From the NCBI RefSeq assembly GCF_032884065.1, contig NC_088872.1, positions 33,576,917-33,640,916 of the forward strand: a stretch of 64,000 bases of DNA, in the 5' to 3' direction. Source of the DNA: Artemia franciscana (Eukaryota > Arthropoda > Branchiopoda > Anostraca > Artemiidae). Positions 12,600-24,339 of this stretch are shown piece after piece. Numbering within the stretch: position 1 is the first letter of the stretch; the number at the start of each line of letters is the position of its first letter. Made by a program: the position numbers and the translations under genes. Below the pieces are notes generated by a model. It was not told where the DNA came from. It ran no database searches and worked only from the letters and a program-made list of their open reading frames with translations.

Positions 12600-12761
12600 T
12601 CAAGCCTCAGCTGAAATATCAAACAAAGAGTAATAAATATGATTTCTCGGGTTCCTTTCATGCAACTCCCGCTCTGGTCCATCTCCTAAATACTTTGGTT
12701 TGGAGATATCATCCAAAAGAAGCATCTTGGCAACAAACACAGGAGCCGGAGAGCACATAAG
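12600..12761 (-). CDS. Candidate terminal exon of an unrecognised gene (52 residues)
   Basis: On the minus strand a pyrimidine-containing stretch ends in TTAG just before 12761, which is a passable splice acceptor. An open frame follows from CTT-ATG at 12761/12758 to TGA at 12602-12600. It reads MCSPAPVFVAKMLLLDDISK and continues with PKYLGDGPERELHERNPRNH to a C-terminus of SLFDISAEA. The frame has a varied, charged composition unlike the low-complexity frames elsewhere in the window. An in-frame TAG lies immediately upstream, so either it is a last exon or the ATG at 12758 starts a very short protein. I do not recognise the family and find no partner exon nearby. Confidence 0.35.
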   Translation of the reverse strand, partial: LMCSPAPVFVAKMLLLDDISKPKYLGDGPERELHERNPRNHIYYSLFDISAEA

Positions 12762-14312
12762 CTAACCAGCCAGAAGCAGCATTTTAACGGCAGACATTTT
12801 GCAAAGTCGCAATTTCATCAATTGTACTTGGTAACATTGCCCCAATCTGTTATGTTTATTCTCACTAGTTCCATTAATTAATGTGTCATCTTGTGACCTC
12901 GGGAATGGATTACTTCAAGAATTAGAACGTTTATAGGATTTTCAGTCTAATGCTAGCTACAGTTTATCTTTAAGCTAACAAGTTAGATACGTAAAGGGGA
13001 TAAAAAAGAGGAATCGCAAATGCTTATATTATCTAAATAGTCATCCGCGAGTCCTGTCCTAAAATAAGAAGTAAGAAAGATGAACTGAGATGCTGTAAGG
13101 AAAATCCTGGTAAGAAAAGGAGTTTATTAAACGATTATTAGAAAAGAATTTCAATTATTTGCACATAGCCCACACAGAGTGTTGAATCAAAAACAAACTC
13201 TGGGCTCTTTAAATATGCAACAATAATATTTAAAAATATTATAAATCCACCGAGAAGACAGTATTTTCTTCTTTGGGTTTTCCCTTTTCTACTGCCTAGC
13301 CTTTGTGACTAATGATGAGAATATTTCGCTTGTTGCTGGGTCTTCAACAAACCTGTGCACATGCATTAACACGCATTTCTGATGAGACTTTTGATCAACA
13401 TCGTTGGGGAAAACTGAACCTCTGCTGGGGCTTATAATGCGGGAGGACCATCAAGATATCTATAAAGTTCTGCAAGATAGGAAATATAATATTGCCTGCT
13501 CCATTCATGTATTCAGAAAAGAATGGCCAAAACTTTACTTGATCGCCGTCAATTTTGGAAAGGATCGTACTGTCTGCATTCTACAAACTCTGAAATTCTC
13601 TGTCCAAATCATCAGTGTCAAGGTTCAGAAAACACCGGTGGATCTAGGGGAGCCGGAGGGGTCCCGGGCTCCATAAGATATTTTTGGCGCCCTCTTTCCC
13701 TGTTTTTTTACACTCTTTTTTTTCAAATAAATTTGTCAATCTGTTCAATTATTGGCACCTTTGTCGCATTGACCCCCCCCCCCTCAAAAAAATATCCCCT
13801 GTCAGAAAAATTTTCTTAAAGTGGTGCTATGGAAGGAGCCTGGCCAGACAACATTTTCAACGAGTCATTTTTATGATTTACACGCGAACGGATCTGAACG
13901 TAAATGAGTGAATGCCAAAGAGATTGCGGTCGTAGCTGCTCTTAACGACAAAAGAATCCATTATCCCTCCAAAGCATGTTTCCACCTTGGCAAATGGCGA
14001 ATGAACTTAAGCTGAACTAATCTGGAACTCAAAATTGAGACTCTGCAAACGAATTCTACACTCAAACTATGAATTTCTGGGCCAAGAAGGACGAGAGAGA
14101 TAGAATAGAAAGATATATAGACAGTATAACCAGAAACGGAAAGAGGATGCCAATAGAACACAGAAAGAAAGATTAGAGGAGGAAGAGTATAAAGAAGAGA
14201 AAATGACAGGAAGGAAAGAGAGGAGGATAGAAGCTTATGAATTACAAAATGCTGGGAGAAATTCTCTAACACACCAACAATTGTCTAAAATAGATTTAAT
14301 ATAGGCACTAAA
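12762..14312. other. Unassigned interval with one G/C-rich transposon-like scrap
   Basis: Mostly AT-rich with nothing recognised. Around 13632-13680 a 'ggtggatctaggggagccgg' stretch resembles the end of common hAT-type MITEs ('CCGGTGGATC'), and 13770-13795 has a C run, but no matching opposite end was found. The purine-rich 14080-14230 stretch makes minus-strand Leu/Ser-rich frames that are not convincing. Confidence 0.35.
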
Positions 14313-15259
<947 letters not shown>

Positions 15260-15311
15260 ATGGCAGGCACTGAAGTCAAATTCGTATTTTGTGATGATTT
15301 GCTTGGCGTGA

Positions 15312-15623
15312 GTGGAAAATTTGAGAAAATTGAAAAAGAAGACAGAAATAAAAAAGGGACAAATTTTGCAGATTCAGTCTGTGATGGCGGAAAGTGACAT
15401 TTTTGGAGGATTACAAAACTACTGGAAGAAATACGAGTTTAGGTGGAATAAACAGGTCTTGGACCAATTGAGGAAAATAAGAGTTGATCAAAAGTTAAAA
15501 CTAAATGAGTTACTACGGGCTTTGGAGAACCTTGGAGCTATTGAATTTCAGGATGGATTGGAAAGACTTTGGAATGAATACGGGATCGGTCCTTTCAGCT
15601 CTAAGGGGTATTATGTTACGTAA
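15312..15623 (+). CDS. Unrecognised small open frame, possibly an exon or TE fragment
   Basis: The frame is open from 15312. The first ATG at 15384 gives 79 residues, beginning MAESDIFGGLQNYWKKYEF, with a helical, charged middle (QLRKIRVDQKLKLNELLRAL) and an end of IGPFSSKGYYVT. A second frame overlaps its start: ATG at 15260 gives 45 residues beginning MAGTEVKFVFCDDLLG, with a GTGAGT donor-like word right after LLG at 15308. Composition is more protein-like than the surroundings, but I recognise no family. It could be a remnant of a transposon ORF. Just downstream, 15610-15710 carries repeats of 'gttacgtaactataa'. Confidence 0.3.
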   Translation: MENLRKLKKKTEIKKGQILQIQSVMAESDIFGGLQNYWKKYEFRWNKQVLDQLRKIRVDQKLKLNELLRALENLGAIEFQDGLERLWNEYGIGPFSSKGYYVT

Positions 15624-15779
15624 CTATAAAAAGACAATATTTGCCAGTGTTACGCAAGTATAAAGAGCGTAACTATAAGAACTATAAAGGAATATGTTAC
15701 GTAACTAGCACACAAGTTAAGTAGCAGTTCATGAATCTTGAGCAAAGGTCAACAATTTATTATTCATTTTCTTAATGAA

Positions 15780-16047
15780 TTTAGATGGTTCTGTTTGCAT
15801 GTATCTGAATTTTTGTAAAAAAATACTTTTCATACATATCTGACTTTGAAAAAAATCCTGTTGAACAGCCTCTGACTTTTGAAAAATCTCGTTCATGTAT
15901 CACTGACTTTTGTAAATCCTATTTATGCGTCTTTGACCTTTGAAAGAATTATGTCTGCATGTTTTTAAATTCTTGAAAAAATTCGGTTTGCACATTTCTG
16001 GTTATGGAAAAAACCCTTTCATTGGTCTCTGACTTTTGAACAATGTT
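15780..16047. repeat. 31-bp degenerate tandem array, left part
   Basis: Units centred on 'tctgacttttgaaaaat' recur every 30-32 bases (TGAC at 15841, 15873, 15904, 15934). The same array resumes at 18840-19310, so the block between them looks inserted into it. Confidence 0.75.
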
Positions 16048-16160
16048 AACAAATACAAAGTAGAGACAATAGGGGAAATCTTTTCAAGACAGTGCAAATC
16101 AGTTCCGTGAATATTTCGGCCCTATGTCCAAGGGCCGTCTTCAGCACAATACAAGAATAA
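16048..16160 (-). mobile_element. Inverted 67-bp duplicate of Penelope-like coding DNA plus a hairpin with a hammerhead-like core
   Basis: 16048-16114 is the reverse complement, with only two or three mismatches by eye, of 18755-18822, which is the start of the Penelope-like fragment (GNQFREY). Directly adjoining it, read on the minus strand, are CTGAAGA (16144-16138), a six-pair stem CGGCCC/GGGCCG with a nine-base loop (16137-16117), and then AAA. CUGANGA, helix II and GAAA is the order of a hammerhead ribozyme core. Penelope-like elements are known to carry such ribozymes in their terminal repeats. I could not find clear stems I and III or a cleavage triplet, so activity is unproven. Confidence 0.5.
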
Positions 16161-16166
16161 GAGAGA

Positions 16167-16169
<3 letters not shown>

Positions 16170-16223
<54 letters not shown>
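16170..16223. repeat. (TA)n microsatellite
   Basis: Pure alternating TA, directly next to the CTAT end of the left Helitron 3' terminus. Confidence 0.97.

Positions 16224-16548
<325 letters not shown>

Positions 16549-16621
<73 letters not shown>
16549..16621. repeat. (TA)n microsatellite
   Basis: Alternating TA between the Helitron coding end and its 3' terminus. Confidence 0.97.
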
Positions 16622-16624
<3 letters not shown>

Positions 16625-16776
16625 ACTACGTAAAACATGCGAATATACAACATTCTTCGCTGTCCCATTGTCTGTGCACATAAATAGATTGTCAGGTTTA
16701 CTGACTCTTGAACATGCAACATATAATTGTCTATGGGAAAAACAATCCGTATTCAGTTCTATACCTCATTATTCTA
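16625..16776 (-). pseudogene. Helitron helicase (Rep/Hel protein) C-terminal fragment
   Basis: The minus-strand frame ending in TAA reads GIELNTDCFSHRQLYVACSR and then VSKPDNLFMCTDNGTAKNVV, ending in YSHVLRS. This is the motif VI end of the Pif1-type helicase domain of animal Helitrons (the 'CFSHGQLYVACSR' block and the 'NLF...NGTAKNVVY' C-terminus). Nothing upstream of GIEL is preserved in frame; the preceding bases are the 'gtgtcccggtcgtc' repeat. It is a remnant of a multi-kilobase element that unwinds DNA for rolling-circle transposition. Confidence 0.85.
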
Positions 16777-16779
16777 CTT

Positions 16780-17140
16780 ATGTGACCCTGTGTCCCGGTC
16801 GTCATTTGTGTCCCGGTGTCCCAGTTTGTAATTTCTCTTTGAGTGTCCCGGTCGTCATTTATATTCCCTGTGTCCCGGTGTCCCGGTCTGTAATTTCTAT
16901 TCGAACAATACCTGTGTCCCGTTCGTCATTTATATATCCCGCCTGTGCCCCCGGCGTCCCCGTTGTAGTTGTGTCCCTGTGTCCCGGTCGTCATTTATAT
17001 TCCCTGTGTCCTGGTCGTGATTTGTGTCCGGGTGTCCCAGTCTGTAATTTCTCTTTGAGGTTCCCGGCCGTCATTTATATTCCCTGTGTCCCGGTCATCC
17101 GTTGTGTCCCGATGTCCCGGTATGTAATTTCATCAGTTGA
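16780..17140. repeat. Minisatellite of 'gtgtcccggtcgtcattt' words
   Basis: Degenerate alternation of 'ccctgtgtcccggtcgtcat' and 'gtcccagtctgtaatttct' units. The same 'gtgtccctgtgtccc' word occurs within the Helitron 3' ends, so the array is probably Helitron-derived internal sequence. Long frames of Pro/Val/Cys across it are artefacts. Confidence 0.7.
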
Positions 17141-17265
17141 CAAACATGACGTCAGTCGACAAACAACTTCATGACGCATACAGCTCAATCCTTATAATGA
17201 CGTCAGTCGACAAACATGACGTCAGTCGACACACAAACATGACGTCACTCGACACACACACACAG
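17140..17265. repeat. Minisatellite of 'aaacatgacgtcagtcgac' units
   Basis: Four or five copies of a unit of about 20 bp that contains the palindromes TGACGTCA and GTCGAC. It sits between the 'gtgtccc' array and a (TA)n tract. Confidence 0.75.
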
Positions 17266-17277
17266 ACAACTTATTTT

Positions 17278-17398
<121 letters not shown>

Positions 17399-17567
17399 AT
17401 GAACTTACATCAAATTGCGAGAATCAAAACTAAATAATTAAAAACACTTTTTAAAACTTTTTTTTAAAAATAGCCCTAGCATCCTTACTTCAACGAAGTT
17501 CAACCAGGACTGGCGAAAAGAATGAAATGAGAATATAAACTCATTCAAACTAAAGAGAACAAAATAA

Positions 17568-18790
17568 TTAGATGCAATTTCTTAATGCCAATCTTGCTTG
17601 TTTAGCAGCCTGTCTCAAAGGCCTTTTTGTAGTTGGTTCAGTACTATTATAAATCGCTTTAGTAAAGTATTTTCTTAGATCATTTTTAATTAATTTTGAG
17701 TATAAAGAATTTAGTGAGTATTCCCCTAAGTCCCTGTTCAAAGAAATATTATTATTTGTTTTGAGATTAATTTCGATTGATTCTCGAACCACCTGTTTTA
17801 TCCCTAAATCACTACTGATGAGTGAAGAGTTTTCAAAAAGTATCATGTGGGACGGATTATTAAATATATGCCAACCTAAAGCAGAATCAAAGGAATTGCT
17901 GGAATCATTTGAAATTAAGGCCTTGTTATGTCATTTTTATGCTGTTGTAACCGTTTGTCTAGATTCTGATGGATCCTGCCGACATAGTAATTTCCACAAT
18001 CACAGGGTATTTGATAGACCCCTCTTTGGCGAGTAACTGGGGTCTTATCTTTACCTGAATTTAAGAAATTGATGATTTTAAAATTATTAGTAAAAAATAC
18101 GTACAGATTATTTTTAGTGCAAATATTTTTTAATTTTGTTGTGATCTTTGGGATATACGGAAGATTGACAATATTTGAGGGCTTATCAGTAGCCTCACAT
18201 TGTGAAGTATCTTCTTCGATTTTACAAGAATGTCTTTTTATTCTACGGTTAATTATTTTATTGACAAAAGGAATGGGGTATCCATTACCAAAAAGAATAT
18301 CTCTGATAAAATGTATTTCTACATTTATATACGATTCGAAGCAAATCAATGAGGCACGATCAATGAGGGATGTTACAACTGCTTTTTTAACTTGTGGGGG
18401 GTGATTTGAATTAAAGTGAAGATATCTATTGTTTTGTGTTGACTTTCGATAGATAGTAAAATCCAGTTTATCAGCATTACGAATAATTAAAACATCTAAA
18501 AACGGTAGTTTATTTTCAAATTCAACTTCTAGGGTGAACTGCAAATTTCGATCATAAGTGTTAAGATGATCTAAGAAGCCCCGAAGTTCAGCTTCCCCAT
18601 AATTCCAAAGTGAAATTACGTCATACATATAACGACCCCAAAAGACATGTTTTAAAAAATAAGAATTCAATGCCCAATTCTCAAGATTCTCCATGTAAAT
18701 ATTTGCTAGTAGCCCACATAAAGGTGCCCCCATGGGTAACCCATTTTTTTGTTGATATTCACGGAACTGATTTCCACTGTCTTGAAAAGA
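17568..18790 (-). pseudogene. Penelope-like retroelement: RT end plus GIY-YIG endonuclease, 5'-truncated and inactive
   Basis: Minus-strand coding. It opens with GNQFREYQQKNGLPMGAPLC (about 18775-18715) and LLANIYMENLENWAL, then RT motif C. There the expected Y-x-D-D is YMYD (18634-18623), so the first catalytic Asp is replaced by Tyr. LPFLDVLI, YRKSTQNNRYLHFNSNHPP and VVTSLIDRA follow; these are family blocks. The GIY-YIG nuclease begins at GVYQIPCDCGNYYVGR (about 18005-17958), with the GVY...YVG pair and RLQQHK. A one-base shift near 17917 breaks the frame. The other frame carries on (NSSNSFDSALGWHIF, then VVRESIEI) to a stop at 17568. Normal proteins are about 700-850 residues; the N-terminal half is absent. 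The 5' end of this copy coincides with the 67-bp inverted duplicate at 16048-16114. Confidence 0.88.
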
Positions 18791-18839
18791 TTTTCCCTAT
18801 TGTCTCTACTTTGTATTTGTTTGTTATGGAAAGGCAGTG

Positions 18840-19310
18840 TGGTCTTCGTCCCTATTTTTGAAAAATGTTGTTCATAAGTCTCTGACTTAGGAAAAAATTC
18901 TTTGGGCACGTTTCTATCCTTTTGGATAAAACTCCGTTTAAAAACGTGCTGACTTTGGGAAAAACCCTTTCACCTGTCTCTGACCTTTGAAAATTCTGTT
19001 AATCTGTGTTAAAACACAGACCTTTTGAAAAATTTTTTCAAGTGTCTCTGATTTTTGAAAAACAAATCTGTTTACAAATTTTTCACTTGTTGAACAAAAT
19101 TTGATTTGTACGTTTTTTAGGTCACTGATTTCTGTAAATGCCACACACGTGTCTTTAACTTTTGAAACAAAATTTTGTTTGCATGTTTCTAATCTTTTGA
19201 AGAAATCGTTTGCTACTTTTTTTACTTTTGAAAAATCCTGCTCATCCGTCTCTAGCCTTTTAAAAGAATCCCCTTAATGTGTCACTGACTTTTGAAAAAA
19301 CTGCTATAGC
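18840..19310. repeat. 31-bp degenerate tandem array, right part
   Basis: The same 'gtctctgacttttgaaaaa' units as at 15780-16047, in the same orientation, every 30-40 bases. Confidence 0.72.
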
Positions 19311-20650
19311 TTTGCTTGTTGCATTGATGCATCTTCTTGCGCAAATCGTTATTTTAAAAAAAAATCTTAATGAATGTTGACAAGAAAAAACATTCTATTG
19401 TCGTAAAAAATCTTTTCCGCTGTCTTGAAAAAAGTGTCCTAAAAATAAAAAAATCCTTACAGCATAATTCAACGAAACATTTTTAATAAAACAATGTCAT
19501 TTACAATATTACACATATTACACATAACAAATGTCATTAAGCAACTTTGGATGTTTTATAATTCCTTCCATAAGAAAATTAGTCATACTCTTTCATGATA
19601 TATCAGTTATTCTTTTCTCTTACTTTGTAACCCGTGCAATATTCATTATTCTATTTAGGGTCATAGACAACTTTTGTTTTTGTTCCATCTAGAAGCTTGT
19701 TTCACGTTTTGTCATTGTGATTATTGCGAATAGCACTAATAATATTTGCATGTGCTTGGCTTTTTGCCAATTTATCTTTAGATTATGTATAGAGATTATG
19801 TGCCAGTTTGGAAATGCTTATAAAATATGGCTTATGACACTACTACAACACTACATCTGTCTTTTTCTCCTTGCTTTCATTTGAATGCTGATACCAGAAT
19901 GATGATGATATAACTTATCAAGTGGTAACTTAATACGAACAGCATGAAAAGAAGCTTACCCTCATTGTCAACTATTAGTTTTAGGCTTGCATTATCTTTG
20001 AGCTCTAACTTCTCCAGAAATGTTACTTTTGCTTATCCGCTTTTACAACATCTAAATTTTCTCGGTACTCAAAAGTCATTTAAATCTCTCACATTCATGA
20101 CAGCGCAATATACTTTTCAAATGGTGTCACTATTAAGGCTTTTTCATACTTAAGATGTTTGCACACTCTTAAAGCATTACATTTTCACTTTTCTATCGAG
20201 TCTCAGGTTACACATCAGTCTCACATTTCTGAATTCAAATTTATTCGTGCCTCAAGAAAAAATATTTTCTTTAATATCAACGCTTAATGCGATCTTTTAT
20301 CGGTCTCCTAGACAGATGAGTGGAGTAAATGAGTGACCTTATCAAAGTTCAATGTATTTTAGGCGTCTAAGAGACAAATAAGCACAAAATTGAACTTCTC
20401 TAATTTGCGACTAATATTCGCCGTTTGCAGTATATAGGCCAAAAAATTTCATTACAAATTTTTTTGCTACAAGTATACCCAATTTCTTTTAAAGACATGA
20501 AATAAAGTTGAAAAAAATTCCAAAATAGAGTTTGGAAGGTACTCTGTCATTGAGTGCCAAGTGGCTCAGGAGGGGTTTCTGAAAGGCCAGGGTCTCATGT
20601 GGGGTAGAGGAAACAGTGTCTATTTTCCATAGAAAACGGTCCTGTTGTCT
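19311..20650. other. Unassigned AT-rich interval
   Basis: No gene or named repeat is seen. 20280-20400 contains a weak inverted pair ('gacagatgagtggag', 'taagagacaaataag'), too poor to call. Confidence 0.4.
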
Positions 20651-20654
20651 ATGT

Positions 20655-21565
20655 CTAGTATCACACATACTACTGTATTAGTTGCGATAGAAATAGTAGT
20701 TGAAGTTTTCATATTAGTAGTTTTGGTTGTAGCATTAGTATTAGTGTACACATATTGCCTTTTGGTCAATTGATTTTACCCTTTAAGACTCCCAGAAAGT
20801 TCGAACTTGATATCCTAATCCATTCTTTAGATATACACTTTTGACTCTCTGTATGCACATAGTTTGTTTTGATTCATTTCGAAGTTCCCCTCAATATATT
20901 GTCAAATTTTCATTTTCATATTCTTAACCTTAATAGTTGGCTACTAGTTTCACAATAGTAGTGGTAATAGTGGAAGCAGTAATAGTTGTACAGTGTTAAA
21001 TAGTGCAGTAGTATAGCAGTATAATAGTAGTATTATGTTAGTAGTAGGCTAGAACAGCAGTATTTATTGCAGTAGTAACATGCAGATGTTGCGTTTTGGT
21101 CAGTTAAACACCCCTCTTACTGCCCTGGAAGTTTCAGTTGTATAGAGTAAGCCGTTCCAATACAGTAGGTCGTGTTGCTGAAAAGTACTATTGTAATCTG
21201 TTTGCACATAGTTTCTTCTGACTTTAGGTCAACTTTCCCCTCAATATTTCCTCAAATTTTCTCTTCAATACCCTCCGCCTTGGTAGTACTTGCTACAGAT
21301 GCAATAGTTATAGTTGTAGTAATAGCAGCAGTAGTAGCTGTAAGGGACAGGTTGGTTGGTTGAAAAGTGATTGGCCCTCCAATCACTTTTGAGTCTTGAA
21401 AAAAGCTTTAGAATTTTCAATTTCCAGTCGAATGAGCTCCTTCCGAAGTTTCTAAGACAACTCCTTCTAAACGAAGTGCCTTGGTGAAAAAAACAATAAT
21501 AATATTGTGCAAACATCGATCTTTACTTAACCAGCGCTATTGCACTGCCTATGATAAATGCACTT
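20655..21565 (-). repeat. EC composite element, short copy
   Basis: Read on the minus strand it starts with a defined end (21565-21480, 'gtaaagatcgatgtttgcac' then a CAAT/TATT run), one E unit (21480-21360), and about three C units with (GTA)n blocks (21350-20655). The same end and order occur at 58300-55540. It stops about 145 bases upstream of the start codon at 21710. Confidence 0.65.
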
Positions 21566-21631
21566 TCGTTCCCAGATAGAGATGTACCTAATCTTAGCAG
21601 GATACAATCATTCGCATTGCATCAGTTATTT

Positions 21632-21645
21632 GTTGCCATGACAAT
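21632..21645 (+). promoter_or_regulatory. RFX X-box-like site
   Basis: GTTGCCATGACAAT matches the X-box pattern RYYRYY-N2-RRNRAC at 11 of 12 fixed positions (last base T instead of C). It lies 65 bases upstream of the ATG at 21710. RFX factors drive ciliary genes through X-boxes close to the start codon, and the gene here encodes an EFHC-type ciliary protein, so position and context agree. A single 14-mer can occur by chance. Confidence 0.55.
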
Positions 21646-21709
21646 TTAAAATGTTGGCAGGAACATCAGTGACCGGAGTTCAAGGAATATAGGCTGTTGA
21701 ATTAGTGAA

Positions 21710-21864
21710 ATGGGACGAATTAGAAAACAGATTTTTCAGTATAAAAGTGGTGTGCCTATTGCTGTAGAGGATTTAATTGGATCTTATGGGCAGAAAGGAG
21801 ATAAACAACCTTGGTCTCACTACGTGTCTCGTGTTGATACTGCTCTATATAGTGAGCAATTGCG
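21710..21864 (+). CDS. First coding exon of EFHC-like gene (inferred link to exon at 47838)
   Basis: The ATG at 21710 has a favourable context (gaaATGg), with an in-frame TGA four codons upstream. It opens 51 codons beginning MGRIRKQIFQYKSGVPIAVE and ending with SRVDTALYSEQL, followed by CG and a GGTAAGG donor (GT at 21865-21866). The last two bases (CG) need one more base to finish a codon. The DM10 exon at 47838 begins with exactly one such base, G, giving CGG (Arg). Thus the two can join in frame to 114 residues. I do not recognise this N-terminal segment itself; the family assignment rests on the second exon, strand, phase and the X-box. Other exons could lie in the intervening 26 kb. Confidence 0.6.
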
Positions 21865-22794
21865 GTAAGGCTTTATTTTTTTAATTATCCCCCAAATTCC
21901 CTAGATTTTCAATATATTTTGAAAATTTTGTGAAATTATTTCATTTACTATTTTTATCCAACAATTCTTAAGCTGGCTAAGCATTCAAATTAATTTCTAT
22001 GAAATTCATATTTTGCTTTAACTATATTCTAATAGCTTTTTCTAACTCGGGATGTCCGAGATGAGTAAATTAAACATTCCGAGAGGATTCTAATTTAAAA
22101 AGTAAGGCATAAAAACCTGTTTCCACATACCCAGCTTCATCGTACATCCCGCTGTGTCAAAGAACACTGGTATTCCATGATTTACTAACAATGCTCTGCA
22201 AGGTAGATGAAACTAATTGAAATGAATCTGCAGCCCAAATTAGGGCCAGGAACAAGGTTTTCAACCTCAAATATCCGCTTATTCCCTACTTGCAAAGCAT
22301 TAAATGTTCTTAAAGAATGGGTCCAAGATTTGCCATAGAACGAAGCTCAAATCACAGGAAATACTTTGCGCCAAACTTTAAGAAAAAAATATGAGCTTTG
22401 TAGAGCCTTATAAGTCGGGAAGTTGCGTCGGTAAGAGTTTCATAACATTTACCAGACTCTAATTTTATGCTTTCGATCTATTCCCGAAAGTTTTGTTTCA
22501 TGCAGCTCAAAAACCTTTCAAATAAAAAGGGAAGTCATGATATTGATAGATTACGTACATTTTTTATTATAAACTATGCTTCTGAATATGTAAATGTAAT
22601 CAAAAATATTATTTCATTCACAGGCTTGGCCGAACAATTTTTACAATTTTTTTGTCTGAAACACAAGATTCAAAGTGCCACTATATAAATATTGTTTGTG
22701 ACAAATCTATGGTTACATTTTTTTATCTTATTTTCACAACTGAAATAGAAAGACTTTTTAAAGGTCAATTAAAAACAATCAAAAAAGCAAAATC
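21865..22794. other. Proximal intron, unassigned sequence
   Basis: AT-rich, with no further exon, RNA gene or repeat that I can support. Confidence 0.4.
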
Positions 22795-23216
22795 CAAAAC
22801 ACCAAAACTCAGGAAAAGAACAAACTTTAGAAGATTATTACCCAAAAACTGCTGACCAACGCCAGCTTTTTATAGCATGTTTTTATAGCAAGTTCTCTAT
22901 ATTTCTCTGATTTTATATCATTTTTGAATTAGGCTTGGCTTTTCAATAAGGAACACGCTAAAGTATTTTCAAATATCTTTCTAGGCCCAAGAATGTTTCT
23001 GGGGCCTTTCAAGAAACTGTTTCTTTTAACAATGTTTGTCTATAAGTCACCTTCCTCGGTCACTCAAGATCATTTCTTGTTTTCACTTTACTTTCCTATT
23101 TGAGTGAGTCCAGGCTCTTCTGCTCAGATTTAGGTCAATCGACTATCTGAAATTCCAAGGGAAGAAACAACGACAAATTGAAATATTCTACATTTGACCC
23201 TAAATTTCTCCGAAAA
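22795..23216. repeat. Repeat D1, duplicated at 30517-30935
   Basis: About 420 bp, roughly 95% identical by eye to 30517-30935. Shared words include 'gaacaaactttagaagatta', 'ggcccaagaatgtttctggg' and 'ccaagggaagaaacaacgac'. Similarity stops abruptly at 'ctccgaaaa' on the right. No conserved reading frame. Confidence 0.8.
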
Positions 23217-24099
23217 GGGCACATTAAAAATAATCCCATAGGGTATTTGCAATTGAAGGGCCTCGGATTTAGACATCAGTATGGCACGTTTGAAAAAGTC
23301 AAACAAAATAGATTTATATTTGATCCCAAGCCTTGTACTTTAAATAATTAAAAACAGGAAGTTTTTCAGCGAAAAGTAAAGAGGTGGACTGTAGCCGAAA
23401 ACGAACAAAAACTAGATTTATATTGCTTGGTTAACATGAAGCGCTGCCTTTGAGGATAAAAATTCTGCGGAATTAACAATTACATTTTGTTTGTTCAAAC
23501 TTTGAAGTGAAAGCTTTAAAAAAGAAAACTCAAAAAAAGTATTTGTATTATGAAAAAAAGCAACGAATTATGTCATCTTCGCTAAAGAGAGTGTCAAAGT
23601 ATCCTGTATTCTTAAAACTAACCTGGTTCTCCTGTGGCAAATTCAAAGTTTTTAATTTCAAAATGTGCCAAGCATGAGCTAATACTTTTTTATTTAGCCC
23701 CAAAACTTAAAACTTAACATCACCTTTGTTGCTATATCCAAAATTAAAATAAAAAATTGAGAACATTATGGAATGTTTTAATCTAAAGCAAATTAAAGGT
23801 AAGTTGTTTCTATTCAAATACCTCACAGCGGAATATGTAATTTTTGCAGCCTATTCGTTATCCCTATTCAGTGTTCTGCAGATGCTATACAGTTACCAAA
23901 CGCTTTACTGATTACATGCTCAAGATTACACATTTTTCTTAGGTTTCATGATAATTTTCCTGTTTATTTCAAGTTTTCCATTAGTGTTTGTTAATTACTT
24001 TGTTCGTTTTAGGCTTCATTTATTCACTCAGATATAAATCTCTTCGTTTTAACTTAGATTGGTTACTCAATCTTATTGAAATCAAATATTTCTTAGTAG
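23217..24099. other. Unassigned AT-rich interval
   Basis: Nothing recognised. Confidence 0.4.
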
Positions 24100-24339
24100 T
24101 GAACAATATGTAAGAAGCGACGCAGCTCAATAGTAGCCGGGACTCTACTGTAGAACCCTCAGAGAATCCTATTGTAGAGGTTCCAAGCTCCTATCTGCGT
24201 ATATGTGGACAGGGTTGCCAAAACTTTTTGGGACTAAAGTGTCAAATACAGCAAAAAAGGGACACTTTTAGTGTCCTCCTAGAAAATTAGCCAATATACT
24301 TTAAAAGTTGACAAAAAAGGCTTTAAATGGTTTTCTCAC

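Noticed and set aside
12572..12760. 62-residue plus-strand frame
   Set aside because: It is antisense to the better-supported minus-strand candidate exon.
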